Source: Pseudomonas sp. FEN (GTDB lineage: Bacteria; Pseudomonadota; Gammaproteobacteria; Pseudomonadales; Pseudomonadaceae). From it: a stretch of DNA of 64,000 nucleotides. Of the stretch, positions 8,372 to 16,837 are shown in pieces; within the stretch, counting starts at the first letter, position 1, and each line of letters starts with the position of its first letter. Where the stretch lies: NCBI RefSeq assembly GCF_904067045.1, contig NZ_CAJFDC010000013.1, forward strand, positions 62,001 to 126,000, written 5' to 3'. The notes below the pieces were generated by a model. That model saw only the letters and a list, made by a program, of their open reading frames with translations, did no database searches and was not told the DNA's origin. Position numbers and translations under genes: made by a program.

Positions 8372-9022
8372 ATGGTTGAAGGTCAGCGATTCGCGGCGTT
8401 TCTATTCGATATGGACGGCACCCTGCTCAACTCCATCGCCAGCGCCGAGCGCGTCTGGGCCCACTGGGCAGAGCGCCATGGCCTCGATGTGCAAGCCTTC
8501 CTGCAGACCATTCACGGCGTGCGCAGTATCGAGACCGTGCGCCGCCAGAACCTGCCGGGCGTCGATCCCGAGCATGAAGCGGCGGCAATCACCCAGGCCG
8601 AAATCGACGACGTCGAAGGGGTGATCGCCATCGAAGGGGCAAAAGCCTTTCTCGCCAGCCTGCCGCCGGAGCGCTGGGCGATTGTCACCTCGGCGCCACG
8701 GGCCCTGGCCGAACGCCGGATGGCCGCAGCCGGCCTGGATTTTCCGCCACTGGTGATCACCGCCGAAGACATCGCCCATGGCAAGCCGGCGCCCGACTGC
8801 TACCTACTGGCGGCACAGCGCCTGGGCGTGCGGCCACAAGACTGCCTGGTGTTTGAAGATGCCCCGGCGGGCATTAGCGCTGGCGAAGCGGCGCAGGCCC
8901 GCGTGGTGGTGATCAGCGCCACCCACGCCTACCCGATGGAAACCCCGCACCGGGTACTGGCCGATTATCGGCAGGTGCTCATCGATATCAACGATCAGGG
9001 CCTGGCGCTGGTCCAGGCCTGA
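8372..9022 (+). CDS. HAD-family sugar-phosphatase-like hydrolase
   Basis: A 216-residue HAD subfamily IA hydrolase with a small helical cap. Motif I is FDMDGTLLNS near residue 12 (the first Asp is the nucleophile), motif II the TSAP segment, motif III the lysine in HGKPAPDCY, and motif IV VFEDAPAGISAG. The pattern is that of YfbT/HxpA-type sugar phosphatases that dephosphorylate hexitol or hexose phosphates. ATG at 8372 follows GGAGAACAGAG. It converges on aroA with a 9-nt gap and no obvious terminator. Confidence 0.88.
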   Translation: MVEGQRFAAFLFDMDGTLLNSIASAERVWAHWAERHGLDVQAFLQTIHGVRSIETVRRQNLPGVDPEHEAAAITQAEIDDVEGVIAIEGAKAFLASLPPERWAIVTSAPRALAERRMAAAGLDFPPLVITAEDIAHGKPAPDCYLLAAQRLGVRPQDCLVFEDAPAGISAGEAAQARVVVISATHAYPMETPHRVLADYRQVLIDINDQGLALVQA

Positions 9023-9031
9023 CCGCAGCCG

Positions 9032-10285
9032 TCAGACGTAGCGGACGCCCAGCGAAGCCAGGGCCTTCCAGTAATCCGGGTAGGTCTTGGCCACGCAATC
9101 GGGGTCCTGGATGCGGATACCCGCAACTTTCAAGCCGGCCAGGGCGAAGCACATGGCAATGCGATGGTCGGAGTGGGTATCGATCAGGGCATCGCAGCGG
9201 GTACCGGCCAGGGTCGGATCGGCGGCGACCAGCAGGTCGTCGCCTTCCACGCTCGCCAGCCCCGGACGAATGCCGTTGAGACCATCGAACAGCGCCTGGA
9301 CCCGATCGCACTCCTTGACCCGCAGGTTCGCCAGCTCGACGAAGCGCACCGGGGTGGTATTGAACGCCGCCAGCACCGCCAGGGTCGGGATGGCGTCCTG
9401 CATCTGCGAGCCGTTGATCACCGCCGGCATGCGCGGGAACTGCTGGATCACTTCCAGCGCCTTGGCGTCCGGCTGGGTGAAGTCTTCACCGGCCACGCCC
9501 AGGTCGATATGGCCGTCGGTCAGGGCTTGCGCCGCCCACAGGTAGGTGGCGGCCGAGGCGTCCGGCTCGATCCGATAATCACAGGCACGGTAGCCGGTGG
9601 CGGCGACCCGCCAGAGGGTCTCGTCCAGCACCTCGACCTGGGCCCCAAAGGCCTGCATGCAGGCAATGGTCAGGTCGACGTAGCCACGGGCACCGATGTC
9701 CTTGCCGGTCAACGCCACTTCGATCGGCGCCTCGCCGCAGGCCGCCAGCATCAGCAGGGCCGACACGTACTGGCTGGACAGGCCGCCGTCGATCTCGAAA
9801 CGCTTGGCCTGCACGCCGCCGCGACCGTTCACGATCACCGGCGGGCAACCGGTCTCGCTGGCGACGTCCAGGCCACCGCGCTGCAGGGCTTCGAGCAACG
9901 GACCGATCGGACGCTTGCGCATATAGTGGTCGCCATCCAGCACCACCCGGCCATTCACCGTGGTCACCGCCGCGGTCAGGAAGCGCACCGCGGTCCCGGC
10001 ATTGCCGAGGAGCAGCGCTTGTTCCGGCACTTGCAGCTTGCCATTGCCGGTGACCACGAAGGTGGTCTCGTCCGGTTCGTCGATCTGCACGCCCATCTGC
10101 CGCAGGGCGGTGGACATATGGCGGGTGTCATCGCTTTTCAGTGCACCGGACAGGCGGCTGGTACCCTTGGCCAGGGCGGCGAGCAACAAGGCCCGGTTAG
10201 TGATCGACTTCGAACCGGGCGGCGTCACCTTTCCGTTCAGGGACGCGTTCGGCGGGATCACGGTGAGGGTTTGCTGCACAGCCAT
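9032..10285 (-). CDS. aroA: Stand-alone EPSP synthase
   Basis: 3-phosphoshikimate 1-carboxyvinyltransferase, sixth step of the shikimate pathway. The 417 residues contain the phosphate-binding PPGSKSITNRALLLAAL near residue 22, the PEP loop LLGNAGTAVRFLTAAV near residue 93, DAIPTLAVLAAF with the catalytic Asp, the LRVKECDR loop and DTHSDHRIAM. Many pseudomonads carry EPSP synthase fused to a prephenate dehydrogenase elsewhere in the genome, so this single-domain copy is likely a second enzyme. Where class I enzymes read NAGTAMRP, it reads NAGTAVRF, close to the residues that affect glyphosate binding. It has no operon partner here. Confidence 0.93.
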   Translation of the reverse strand: MAVQQTLTVIPPNASLNGKVTPPGSKSITNRALLLAALAKGTSRLSGALKSDDTRHMSTALRQMGVQIDEPDETTFVVTGNGKLQVPEQALLLGNAGTAVRFLTAAVTTVNGRVVLDGDHYMRKRPIGPLLEALQRGGLDVASETGCPPVIVNGRGGVQAKRFEIDGGLSSQYVSALLMLAACGEAPIEVALTGKDIGARGYVDLTIACMQAFGAQVEVLDETLWRVAATGYRACDYRIEPDASAATYLWAAQALTDGHIDLGVAGEDFTQPDAKALEVIQQFPRMPAVINGSQMQDAIPTLAVLAAFNTTPVRFVELANLRVKECDRVQALFDGLNGIRPGLASVEGDDLLVAADPTLAGTRCDALIDTHSDHRIAMCFALAGLKVAGIRIQDPDCVAKTYPDYWKALASLGVRYV

Positions 10286-10371
10286 TCATCAACTCTCCAG
10301 GCTCGAAAGATAAGCGCACAAGCTTGTGCACCTCGACAGTCCACCATGATGCCATTAATGCGCCCACTCGA

Positions 10372-10647
10372 TCATCCGTTTCCGTCGTCGGCGGCAATGG
10401 CTTTCAGGTAGTTGTAAAGCGTCGCCCGGGAAATCTCGAAGTACTCCGCGAAATAATCGACGAAATTGCGGACATCCAGCAGCCCGCCGGCCTTGGCCCC
10501 GATCAGCGCCAGGCGGATTTCCCCACGGCCGAAATCGCTTCGGCGCACGCATTGGCGGACCGAGATCGCCTCGACGATATCGTTGAGTTTCTCCCGCCAG
10601 AATGCGTTGTTTACAGCCTTGATGTCCGTCAGGACCTCAAGTATCAA
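10372..10647 (-). CDS. Small HTH_22 (YheO C-terminal type) DNA-binding protein, possibly truncated
   Basis: A frame of 91 residues ends with a clear helix-turn-helix (DYFAEYFEISRATLYNYLKA) of the kind at the C-terminus of YheO-like PAS/HTH_22 regulators. Full-length members have about 220 residues with an N-terminal PAS-like domain, which is absent here. The only start is a TTG with no ribosome binding site. The frame stays open upstream to about 10,704, as if a longer gene had been cut. It is divergent from the kdp genes, which lack kdpDE, so it could be a local regulator or a decaying remnant. Confidence 0.45.
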   Translation of the reverse strand: MILEVLTDIKAVNNAFWREKLNDIVEAISVRQCVRRSDFGRGEIRLALIGAKAGGLLDVRNFVDYFAEYFEISRATLYNYLKAIAADDGNG

Positions 10648-10698
10648 TTCGCCAAGTTTTTTTACGGAAAATTGATAGCACCATTCACTAAAAAGACG

Positions 10699-10717
10699 CA
10701 GGCCTTATCGGGGCCTG
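10699..10717. terminator. Short hairpin upstream of kdp
   Basis: CAGGCC (10699-10704) and GGCCTG (10712-10717) pair perfectly around TTATCGG. It lies between the HTH gene and the kdp leader ORF. On the minus strand the sequence after it is rich in T (TCTTTTTAG), so it could be a terminator reading toward the HTH gene or an upstream remnant. Confidence 0.35.
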
Positions 10718-10811
10718 ATAACCCTCTACTTATACTGGAAGCGTACCCACCAAGATCGGTCACGCCGATTGAAAGTGCCCACTAACGCCACAGGTATCGA
10801 GGACTAACGTC

Positions 10812-10958
10812 ATGTTACTCAGCGCACTCCTGTTTGCAGCGATCATCGGTTTCTATCTGTTGTGCGGGCTGGTCGTCTACTTTGCCGACAACGTCATCAC
10901 GCCCTCGAAAGCCCCGGATATCAAGCCCGTCCTGCCGAACCGACACAGCCGCAACTGA
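10812..10958 (+). CDS. 48-residue single-span membrane peptide upstream of kdpF
   Basis: The frame MLLSALLFAAIIGFYLLCGL continues with VVYFADNVITPSK and ends NRHSRN. It has one strong transmembrane helix (about residues 3-24) and a short polar tail. ATG at 10812 is preceded by GAGGA at a good distance. It lies 93 nt before kdpF on the same strand. Its size and topology resemble an enlarged KdpF-like accessory peptide. No family name is recognised, and its position suggests a role with the potassium pump. Confidence 0.55.
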   Translation: MLLSALLFAAIIGFYLLCGLVVYFADNVITPSKAPDIKPVLPNRHSRN

Positions 10959-11051
10959 TTCTGGAAACGGCTCGCCGATAGAGTTCAAACAATCCAGCGG
11001 GAGTTCTTCGCCCGCCATCCCGCTCAAGTACCCCGAGAAGGAATGCCCGAC

Positions 11052-11135
11052 ATGGCCATTGATCTGTTACTGGCGCTGGTGGTCGGCGTAGTGATCTATC
11101 TGTTCTACGCCGTTATCAACCCGGAAAAGTTCTGA
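11052..11135 (+). CDS. kdpF: KdpF, small subunit of the K+-transporting ATPase
   Basis: A 27-residue single-helix peptide, MAIDLLLALVVGVVIYLFYA then VINPEKF. KdpF is a lipid-like stabiliser of the KdpABC complex in the inner membrane. The ending YAVINPEKF is typical of the family. An in-frame ATG three codons upstream (11043) sits right on the AAGGA ribosome binding site, so 11052, with 9-nt spacing, was chosen. kdpA follows 60 nt downstream. Confidence 0.85.
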   Translation: MAIDLLLALVVGVVIYLFYAVINPEKF

Positions 11136-11195
11136 CTGCCTGTTTCTACTCAATCGCGCACGCCAGAAAAGTCCGCTGATTCAGGAGTTAATGCA

Positions 11196-12923
11196 ATGTC
11201 ACACCTCTGGCTACAAATCATCATTACCTTGATCGCCACACTAGCCCTGAGCCTGGTGGCGGGACGTTATCTGGCTAGGGTGGTGACTGATCAGAAAACC
11301 CTGCTCGACCGGCTGATCGATCCGCTGGACAGCCTGCTCTACCGGCTGATCGGCAAACAGGCCTGCAGCCAGGCGATGAACTGGAAAAGTTACACCCTGC
11401 ACATGCTGGCGACCAACCTGGTGATGGCCCTGCTCATCTACCTGGTGCTGATCTTCCAGAATGTCCTGCCGCTCAACCCGCAGCATTTCGCCGGCATGGA
11501 ACCGATGCAGGCGTTCAACACCGCCATCAGCTTCATAACCAACACCAACTGGCAGAGTTATGGCGGCGAAAGCACCCTGTCCAACTTCAGCCAGATGGCG
11601 GCCATCACCTTTCCGATGTTCACCTCGGCGGCGACCGGTTTCGTGGTGGCGATTGCCTTTATCCGTGCCTTGCTGGTCACCGACGGCGGCGCCAATCTCG
11701 GCAACTTCTATCGCGACCTGATCCGCTTCACCACCCGGGTGCTGCTGCCGGTGGTGCTGGTGCTGAGCCTGTTCCTGATCTGGCAAGGCGTACCGCAGAC
11801 CCTGGATGCCAGCGTGGTGACCGACACCCTCCAGGGTGGCCACCAGACCCTGACCCTGGGCCCGGTCGCGGCCCAGGAAGCGATTGAAAACCTCGGCACC
11901 AACGGCGGCGGTTTCTTCAACGTCAATGCCGCGCATCCGTTCCAGAACCCCAGCGCCCTGAGCAACTTCGTACTGATCCTGTTGATGGCCAGCCTGCCCG
12001 CCGCGCTGGTGGTGATGTTCGGTCATATGATCAAGAACCACCGCCAGAGCGCGGTGATCTACAGCGTCATGGCCTTGATGCTGGTGGGTTTCCTGTTGCT
12101 CTGCGTGATTCCCGAGCAGGCCGGTACACCATTGCTCAGCCAGTTGGGTATCGATGCCCATGCCAGCGCCCTGCAGGCCGGCGGCAATATGGAAGGCAAG
12201 GAAGTACGCTTCGGCATCGCCCAGAGCGGACTGTACGCCGCCTACACCACGGCGTTCACCACCGGCTCGATCAACTCGATGCACGACAGCTTCACCCCGC
12301 TGGGCGGTCTCTCGACCCTGGTACAGATGATGCTGCAATGCGTCTTCGGCGGTAAGGGCGTGGGCTTCCTGAACTTCCTGATCTACGGCCTGATCGGGAT
12401 CTTCGTCGCCGGCCTGATGGTCGGGCGCACCCCGGAATTCCTCGGCAAGAAGATCGAGAAACGCGAAATCATCCTGATCTCGCTGGCCATGCTGATTCAC
12501 CCGCTGGTGATCCTTGCGCCGTCGGCCTGGTCCATGGTCATGCCCTATGGCGTAGCCTCGCTGGGCAACGCCGGGGCGCATGGCTATTCGGAAGTGCTCT
12601 ACGCCTTCAGCTCCGCCGCGGCCAACAACGGCTCGGCCTTTGGCGGTCTGAACGCCAATACACCCTGGTACAACATCGCCATTGCCTGCGTGATCATGAT
12701 CGGTCGTTATCCCTCGATCATCTTCCTGATGGCGGTCGCCGGCTCGCTGGCCGCCAAACCGACTCAACAACCCAACATAGGCACCCTGCGCACCGATACC
12801 CCGATGTTCGGCATCTGGTGGCTGGCGACGATCGTCATCGTCGGCGCACTGACCTTCCTGCCGGCGCTGGTCCTGGGACCGATCGCCGAGTTTTTCGCCA
12901 TGAACAAGCACTTGCTGTTCTAA
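11196..12923 (+). CDS. kdpA: K+-transporting ATPase subunit A
   Basis: The 575-residue potassium-binding, channel-like subunit of the high-affinity KdpFABC pump. Selectivity-filter-type loops are visible: TNTNWQSYGGES near residue 113, LGTNGGGFFNVNAAHPFQNP near residue 232, TTAFTTGSINSMHDSF and SSAAANNGSAFGGL. There are about 10 hydrophobic helices. ATG at 11196 follows CAGGAG. It lies 16 nt before kdpB, within one operon. Confidence 0.96.
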   Translation: MSHLWLQIIITLIATLALSLVAGRYLARVVTDQKTLLDRLIDPLDSLLYRLIGKQACSQAMNWKSYTLHMLATNLVMALLIYLVLIFQNVLPLNPQHFAGMEPMQAFNTAISFITNTNWQSYGGESTLSNFSQMAAITFPMFTSAATGFVVAIAFIRALLVTDGGANLGNFYRDLIRFTTRVLLPVVLVLSLFLIWQGVPQTLDASVVTDTLQGGHQTLTLGPVAAQEAIENLGTNGGGFFNVNAAHPFQNPSALSNFVLILLMASLPAALVVMFGHMIKNHRQSAVIYSVMALMLVGFLLLCVIPEQAGTPLLSQLGIDAHASALQAGGNMEGKEVRFGIAQSGLYAAYTTAFTTGSINSMHDSFTPLGGLSTLVQMMLQCVFGGKGVGFLNFLIYGLIGIFVAGLMVGRTPEFLGKKIEKREIILISLAMLIHPLVILAPSAWSMVMPYGVASLGNAGAHGYSEVLYAFSSAAANNGSAFGGLNANTPWYNIAIACVIMIGRYPSIIFLMAVAGSLAAKPTQQPNIGTLRTDTPMFGIWWLATIVIVGALTFLPALVLGPIAEFFAMNKHLLF

Positions 12924-12939
12924 GGGTGAGGAGACTGAG

Positions 12940-15030
12940 ATGAAAGTTGAAAAAGCATTGCCACTGGCCCCGCTGCCGACCCCGGTCGCGACCCGCAAGA
13001 CGCCGCGCACGGACAACCGGCAGGAGCGCCTGCGGCTGATCCTGGTCGAACCGCTGAAAAAGCTCGACCCACGGGTGCAGATCAAGAACCCGGTCATGTT
13101 CGTGGTCTGGATCGGCACCCTGGTGACCGCCGCGCTGACCCTCAACCCACAGCTGTTCGGGCCGTCGAATGCCACCTCGCTGTACAACGGCGTGGTGACC
13201 TTCATCCTGTTCATCACGGTGTGGTTCGCCAACCTCGCCGAAGCCATGGCCGAGGGCCGAGGCAAGGCCAAGGCCGCGTCGTTGCGCCAGACCACCACGC
13301 AGCTCAATGCCACGCGGCTGCTCGCCGACGGCCACCTGGAAGTGGTGTCCGCCGCTTCGCTGCGCAAGGATGACCTGGTCAAGGTCGACCGTGGCGAACT
13401 GATTCCCATGGACGGCGAAGTGGTGGAGGGCGCGGCCTATGTCGACGAGTCGATGATCACCGGCGAATCCGCGCCAGTGATCAAGGAGTCCGGCTCGGAC
13501 GTCAACTCCACCGTCACCGGTGGTACCAAGGTGATCTCCGACTCACTGGTGATCCTGGTCACCGCCTCGCCCGGCAACACCTTTCTCGACCGCATGATCA
13601 GCCTGGTGGAAGGCGCCAAACGGCAGAAGACCCCGAACGAGATCGCCCTCACGGTGCTGCTCTCGGTGCTGACCCTGATCTTCGTCATCGTGGTCAGCGC
13701 CATCGCCCCGGTGGCGAGCTACCTCAATGCGCAGATCAACGTCGCCGACCTGGTGGCCCTGATCGTCGCACTGATCCCCACCACCATCGGCGCCCTGCTC
13801 TCGGCCATCGGCATTGCCGGCATCGACCGCACGCTGCGCTTCAATATGCTGGCGATGTCCGGCAAGGCGGTGGAAGCCGCCGGTGACGTCAACACCCTGC
13901 TGCTGGACAAGACCGGGACCATCACCATCGGCAACCGCCAGGCCACCGAACTGCTGCCGGTCAAGGGGGTCACCCGCCAGGAACTGCAACAGGCGGCCTA
14001 CCTCGCCTCGCTGTTCGACAGCACCCCGGAAGGCAAGTCCACCACCGCCTATGCCAAGAGCCTGGGCATCCAGGACGAAAGCCGGCTGGAAGACGCTGTG
14101 GGCATGGACTTCTCGGCGCAAACCCGCATGAGCGGTTCCGATCTGGCCGACGGCCGCATGGTGCGCAAGGGCGCGGTGGACTCGCTGGTGAGCTACGTCA
14201 GGGAGAGCTACGCCAGCGAGATTCCCGCCGACCTCGAACGCCTTGCTCTCGGCGTCAGCCAGCAAGGCGCGACGCCCCTGGCGGTGGCCATCGACGGGCG
14301 GATCCTGGGCATCATCAATCTATCCGACGTGCTCAAGCCGGGGATCCGCGAGCGGGCCGCGCAACTGCGCGCCATGGGCATCCGCACGGTGATGGTCACC
14401 GGCGACAACCCGACCACCGCCAGCGTGATCGCCGCCCAGGCCGGGCTCGACGATTTCGTCGCCCAGGCCACCCCCGAGGACAAGCTCAAGCTGATCCGTA
14501 GCGAGCAGGCGGCCGGGCACCTGGTGGCGATGACCGGCGACGGCACCAACGACGCCCCGGCCCTGGCCCAGGCGGATGTCGGCTTGGCCATGTACACCGG
14601 GACCATGCCGGCCAAGGAGGCAGCGAATATCATCGACCTGGACTCCGACCCGACCAAGTTGCTGGACCTGGTCACCATCGGCAAGCGCATGCTGATCACC
14701 CGCGGGGCGCTGACGACCTTTTCCATCGCCAACGACGTGGCCAAGTACTTCGCCATCCTGCCGGCGCTGTTCATGGTTGCCCTGCCGGGCTTGGCGGCGT
14801 TGAACCTGATGCACCTGGCCACACCGCAAAGCGCGATCCTCTCGGCGCTGATCTTCAACGCGCTGATCATTCCGGCGCTGATTCCCCTGGCCCTGCGCGG
14901 CGTCAACTTCATGCCCAAAAGCGCGGAAACCATGTTCTACCGCAACTTGCTGGTCTACGGCGTCGGCGGGCTGATCGCGCCCTTTATCGGCATCAAACTG
15001 ATCGACCTGTGCCTGGCCCCGTTCCTGTAG
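12940..15030 (+). CDS. kdpB: K+-transporting ATPase subunit B
   Basis: The 696-residue catalytic P-type ATPase subunit of KdpFABC. Motifs in order: TGESAPV in the actuator domain, the phosphorylation site LLDKTGTITIGN near residue 320, the nucleotide-domain segment GTPEGKS-like STPEGKSTTAYAKS, the TPEDK segment and MTGDGTNDAPALAQADVG in the hinge. The TGES Ser, whose phosphorylation inhibits the E. coli enzyme, is present. The N-terminal 40 residues are variable and basic. It is coupled to kdpA (16 nt) and kdpC (12 nt). Confidence 0.96.
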   Translation: MKVEKALPLAPLPTPVATRKTPRTDNRQERLRLILVEPLKKLDPRVQIKNPVMFVVWIGTLVTAALTLNPQLFGPSNATSLYNGVVTFILFITVWFANLAEAMAEGRGKAKAASLRQTTTQLNATRLLADGHLEVVSAASLRKDDLVKVDRGELIPMDGEVVEGAAYVDESMITGESAPVIKESGSDVNSTVTGGTKVISDSLVILVTASPGNTFLDRMISLVEGAKRQKTPNEIALTVLLSVLTLIFVIVVSAIAPVASYLNAQINVADLVALIVALIPTTIGALLSAIGIAGIDRTLRFNMLAMSGKAVEAAGDVNTLLLDKTGTITIGNRQATELLPVKGVTRQELQQAAYLASLFDSTPEGKSTTAYAKSLGIQDESRLEDAVGMDFSAQTRMSGSDLADGRMVRKGAVDSLVSYVRESYASEIPADLERLALGVSQQGATPLAVAIDGRILGIINLSDVLKPGIRERAAQLRAMGIRTVMVTGDNPTTASVIAAQAGLDDFVAQATPEDKLKLIRSEQAAGHLVAMTGDGTNDAPALAQADVGLAMYTGTMPAKEAANIIDLDSDPTKLLDLVTIGKRMLITRGALTTFSIANDVAKYFAILPALFMVALPGLAALNLMHLATPQSAILSALIFNALIIPALIPLALRGVNFMPKSAETMFYRNLLVYGVGGLIAPFIGIKLIDLCLAPFL

Positions 15031-15042
15031 GAGGATCTGCTC

Positions 15043-15666
15043 ATGATCAAGTTCTTGTCACCGGCCCTGCGTGTCACCGCCGTCACCTTCGTGCTCTGCG
15101 GCCTGGCCTACCCCTTTGCCGTCACCGGGATCGGACAACTGCTGTTTCCCGCCCAGGCCAACGGCAGCCTGGTGAAAAACCCCGGGGGCCAGGTCATAGG
15201 TTCAGCGCTGATCGGCCAGCAATGGGATGCGCCGCAGTGGTTCCACGGGCGGCCATCGGCCACCACCGACACCGATCCCAAGGATCCGCTGAAAACCGTG
15301 CCGTCGCCCTATAACGCCGCCAGTTCCTCGGGTTCCAACCTCGGGCCGACCAGCCAGGCCCTGGGCGATCGGCTCAGCGCCGACCGGCATGCCCTGGAAC
15401 AGGCCCAGCCGGAACTGGCCGGCCAGACCCTGCCCGCCGATATGCTGACCACCTCGGCCTCCGGCCTGGACCCGGACATCAGCCCGGCGAATGCCGCCTT
15501 GCAGGCCACCCGCGTGGCGCAACAACGCGGCGCACCACTGGATAATGTGCTGGCGCTGGTCCAGGCCAATACCCAGGCCCCGGCGCTTGGGCTGTTCGGC
15601 GAATCGCGGGTCAACGTGCTGGCCCTGAACCAGGCTCTGCAACGGGACTATCCGGCGCATCAATAA
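15043..15666 (+). CDS. kdpC: K+-transporting ATPase subunit C
   Basis: A 207-residue periplasmic subunit with one N-terminal transmembrane helix (about residues 8-30). Family hallmarks include VTGIGQLLFPAQANGSLV, GSALIGQQW, WFHGRPSAT, the SSGSNLGPTS segment, ASGLDPDISPANA and the C-terminal LGLFGESRVNVLALN. It acts in K+ affinity and complex stability. ATG at 15043 follows AGGAGG. The usual kdpDE sensor genes do not follow; a small lipoprotein gene does. Confidence 0.95.
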   Translation: MIKFLSPALRVTAVTFVLCGLAYPFAVTGIGQLLFPAQANGSLVKNPGGQVIGSALIGQQWDAPQWFHGRPSATTDTDPKDPLKTVPSPYNAASSSGSNLGPTSQALGDRLSADRHALEQAQPELAGQTLPADMLTTSASGLDPDISPANAALQATRVAQQRGAPLDNVLALVQANTQAPALGLFGESRVNVLALNQALQRDYPAHQ

Positions 15667-15711
15667 GGCGGGACAATAGGCATGATCTGGCCTGCAACTG
15701 TGACAATTGAT

Positions 15712-15996
15712 ATGAACGCACAAATTCCACGAAACATCCCAATCCTGTCCTGCCTGCTGATGCTGGCGCTCGGTTTTTCGCTGATCGCCGGCTGTTCGGG
15801 AAGGCGCTCGCAAACCCCAGTGGAAGGTTATGCCTGTTACGCCAAGGCGCTGCCGACGCAGGGGGATGGCGGATTGGCCTGGGGACCGAGCGTAAAAACC
15901 GCCAGCGTCAAAGCGATGGGTAACTGCCAGCGCTACGCCGCTGAATCGGGTGGAACACCCTCGACCTGCCAGGTCACCCTGACCGGCTGCCGATAA
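15712..15996 (+). CDS. Small predicted lipoprotein
   Basis: A 94-residue product with a signal sequence (MNAQIPRNIPILSCLLMLAL) and lipobox LIAGC, giving an acylated cysteine near residue 27. The short mature part has four further cysteines (YACYAK, GNCQRY, STCQV, TGCR), which could form two disulfides. An in-frame ATG at 15682 would add ten residues that do not look like signal peptide. No family was recognised. It follows kdpC by 45 nt, so it may be read with the kdp operon. Confidence 0.6.
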   Translation: MNAQIPRNIPILSCLLMLALGFSLIAGCSGRRSQTPVEGYACYAKALPTQGDGGLAWGPSVKTASVKAMGNCQRYAAESGGTPSTCQVTLTGCR

Positions 15997-16012
15997 GCAT
16001 CACTACCCCACC

Positions 16013-16095
16013 CCGTAGGAGCCAGCTTGCTGGCGATGGCGTCCCTGAAGTCAATACAAGACTGACAGGCCTCATCGCCGGCAAGCTGGCTCCTG
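16013..16095. repeat. REP-type inverted repeat
   Basis: The arms 16013-16036 (containing TAGGAGCCAGCTTGCTGGCG) and 16072-16095 are near-perfect complements around a 35-nt loop. This is the common Pseudomonas REP pair. It separates the lipoprotein gene from the GntR-controlled operon. Confidence 0.8.
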
Positions 16096-16169
16096 GTTTT
16101 TCGGCACTTTCAAGATCCGATGCAGAGACAGGACTTACAAACTTGCACAAGGGGCTTGCACGCCGAATA

Positions 16170-16193
16170 TTATGGTATACCATCATACCATAT
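16170..16193 (+). promoter_or_regulatory. GntR-type operator 1 (PF06684 operon)
   Basis: The perfect 12-bp palindrome ATGGTATACCAT at 16172-16183 is embedded in TATTATGGTATACCATCATA and followed by a second half-site ATACCAT. It lies 39 nt before the PF06684 gene. A TTGCAC box about 14 nt upstream looks like a -35, so bound regulator would cover the promoter. The same element recurs at four other promoters in this region. Confidence 0.7.
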
Positions 16194-16221
16194 GTTCATC
16201 GTGCACCTCAGGAGCCCCTTT

Positions 16222-16812
16222 ATGAGTTTCGAAATCCGCAAGATCGTCAGCTACTCCGAACAGACCCTGATCGAAGGTGGCAAGGCCTCGGACAAACCGG
16301 TGACCATGATCGGCCTCGCCGTGGTGATGAAAAACCCCTGGCTCGGTCGGGGTTTCGTCGAAGACCTGAAACCGGAAATCCGCGCCAACTGCTCCGACCT
16401 CGGCGCCATGATGGTCGAGCGCCTGGTGGCCGCCATCGGCGGCGCCGAACGCATCGAAGCCTACGGCAAGGCCGCGGTGGTCGGCGCCGACGGTGAAATC
16501 GAACACGCCTCGGCGGTGATCCACACCCTGCGCTTTGGCAACCACTACCGCGAAGCGGTCCAGGCCAAGAGCTACCTGAGCTTCACCAACAAGCGCGGCG
16601 GTCCCGGCACCTCGATCCAGATCCCGATGATGCACAAGGACGACGAAGGCCTGCGCTCACACTACATCACCCTGGAAATGCGCATCGAAGACGCCCCGCG
16701 CGCCGACGAAATCGTTGTCGTCCTGGGCTGCGCCGACGGTGGCCGCCTGCACCCGCGCATCGGCAACCGTTATATCGACCTGGAAGAACTGGCCGCCGAG
16801 AAAGCCCGATAA
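16222..16812 (+). CDS. PF06684 'amino acid synthesis' family protein
   Basis: A 196-residue protein of the poorly characterised PF06684 (DUF1185) family. The start IRKIVSYSEQTLIEGG and segments such as ASAVIHTLRFGNHYREAV, the FTNKRGGPGTSIQIPMMHKD loop and VVLGCADGGRLHPRIGNRY match my memory of the family. The name does not reflect a proven role; genes of this family usually occur beside monooxygenases and dehydrogenases in catabolic clusters. ATG at 16222 follows CAGGAG. It is the first gene of an operon running to the Nudix gene, under operator 1. Confidence 0.75.
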   Translation: MSFEIRKIVSYSEQTLIEGGKASDKPVTMIGLAVVMKNPWLGRGFVEDLKPEIRANCSDLGAMMVERLVAAIGGAERIEAYGKAAVVGADGEIEHASAVIHTLRFGNHYREAVQAKSYLSFTNKRGGPGTSIQIPMMHKDDEGLRSHYITLEMRIEDAPRADEIVVVLGCADGGRLHPRIGNRYIDLEELAAEKAR

Positions 16813-16837
16813 TCAATAAGAAAGGCAGGAGCGCTCC

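Noticed and set aside
15682..15711. Upstream start for the small lipoprotein
   Set aside because: It would put ten non-signal residues before a good signal peptide; the start at 15712 was preferred, with moderate certainty.
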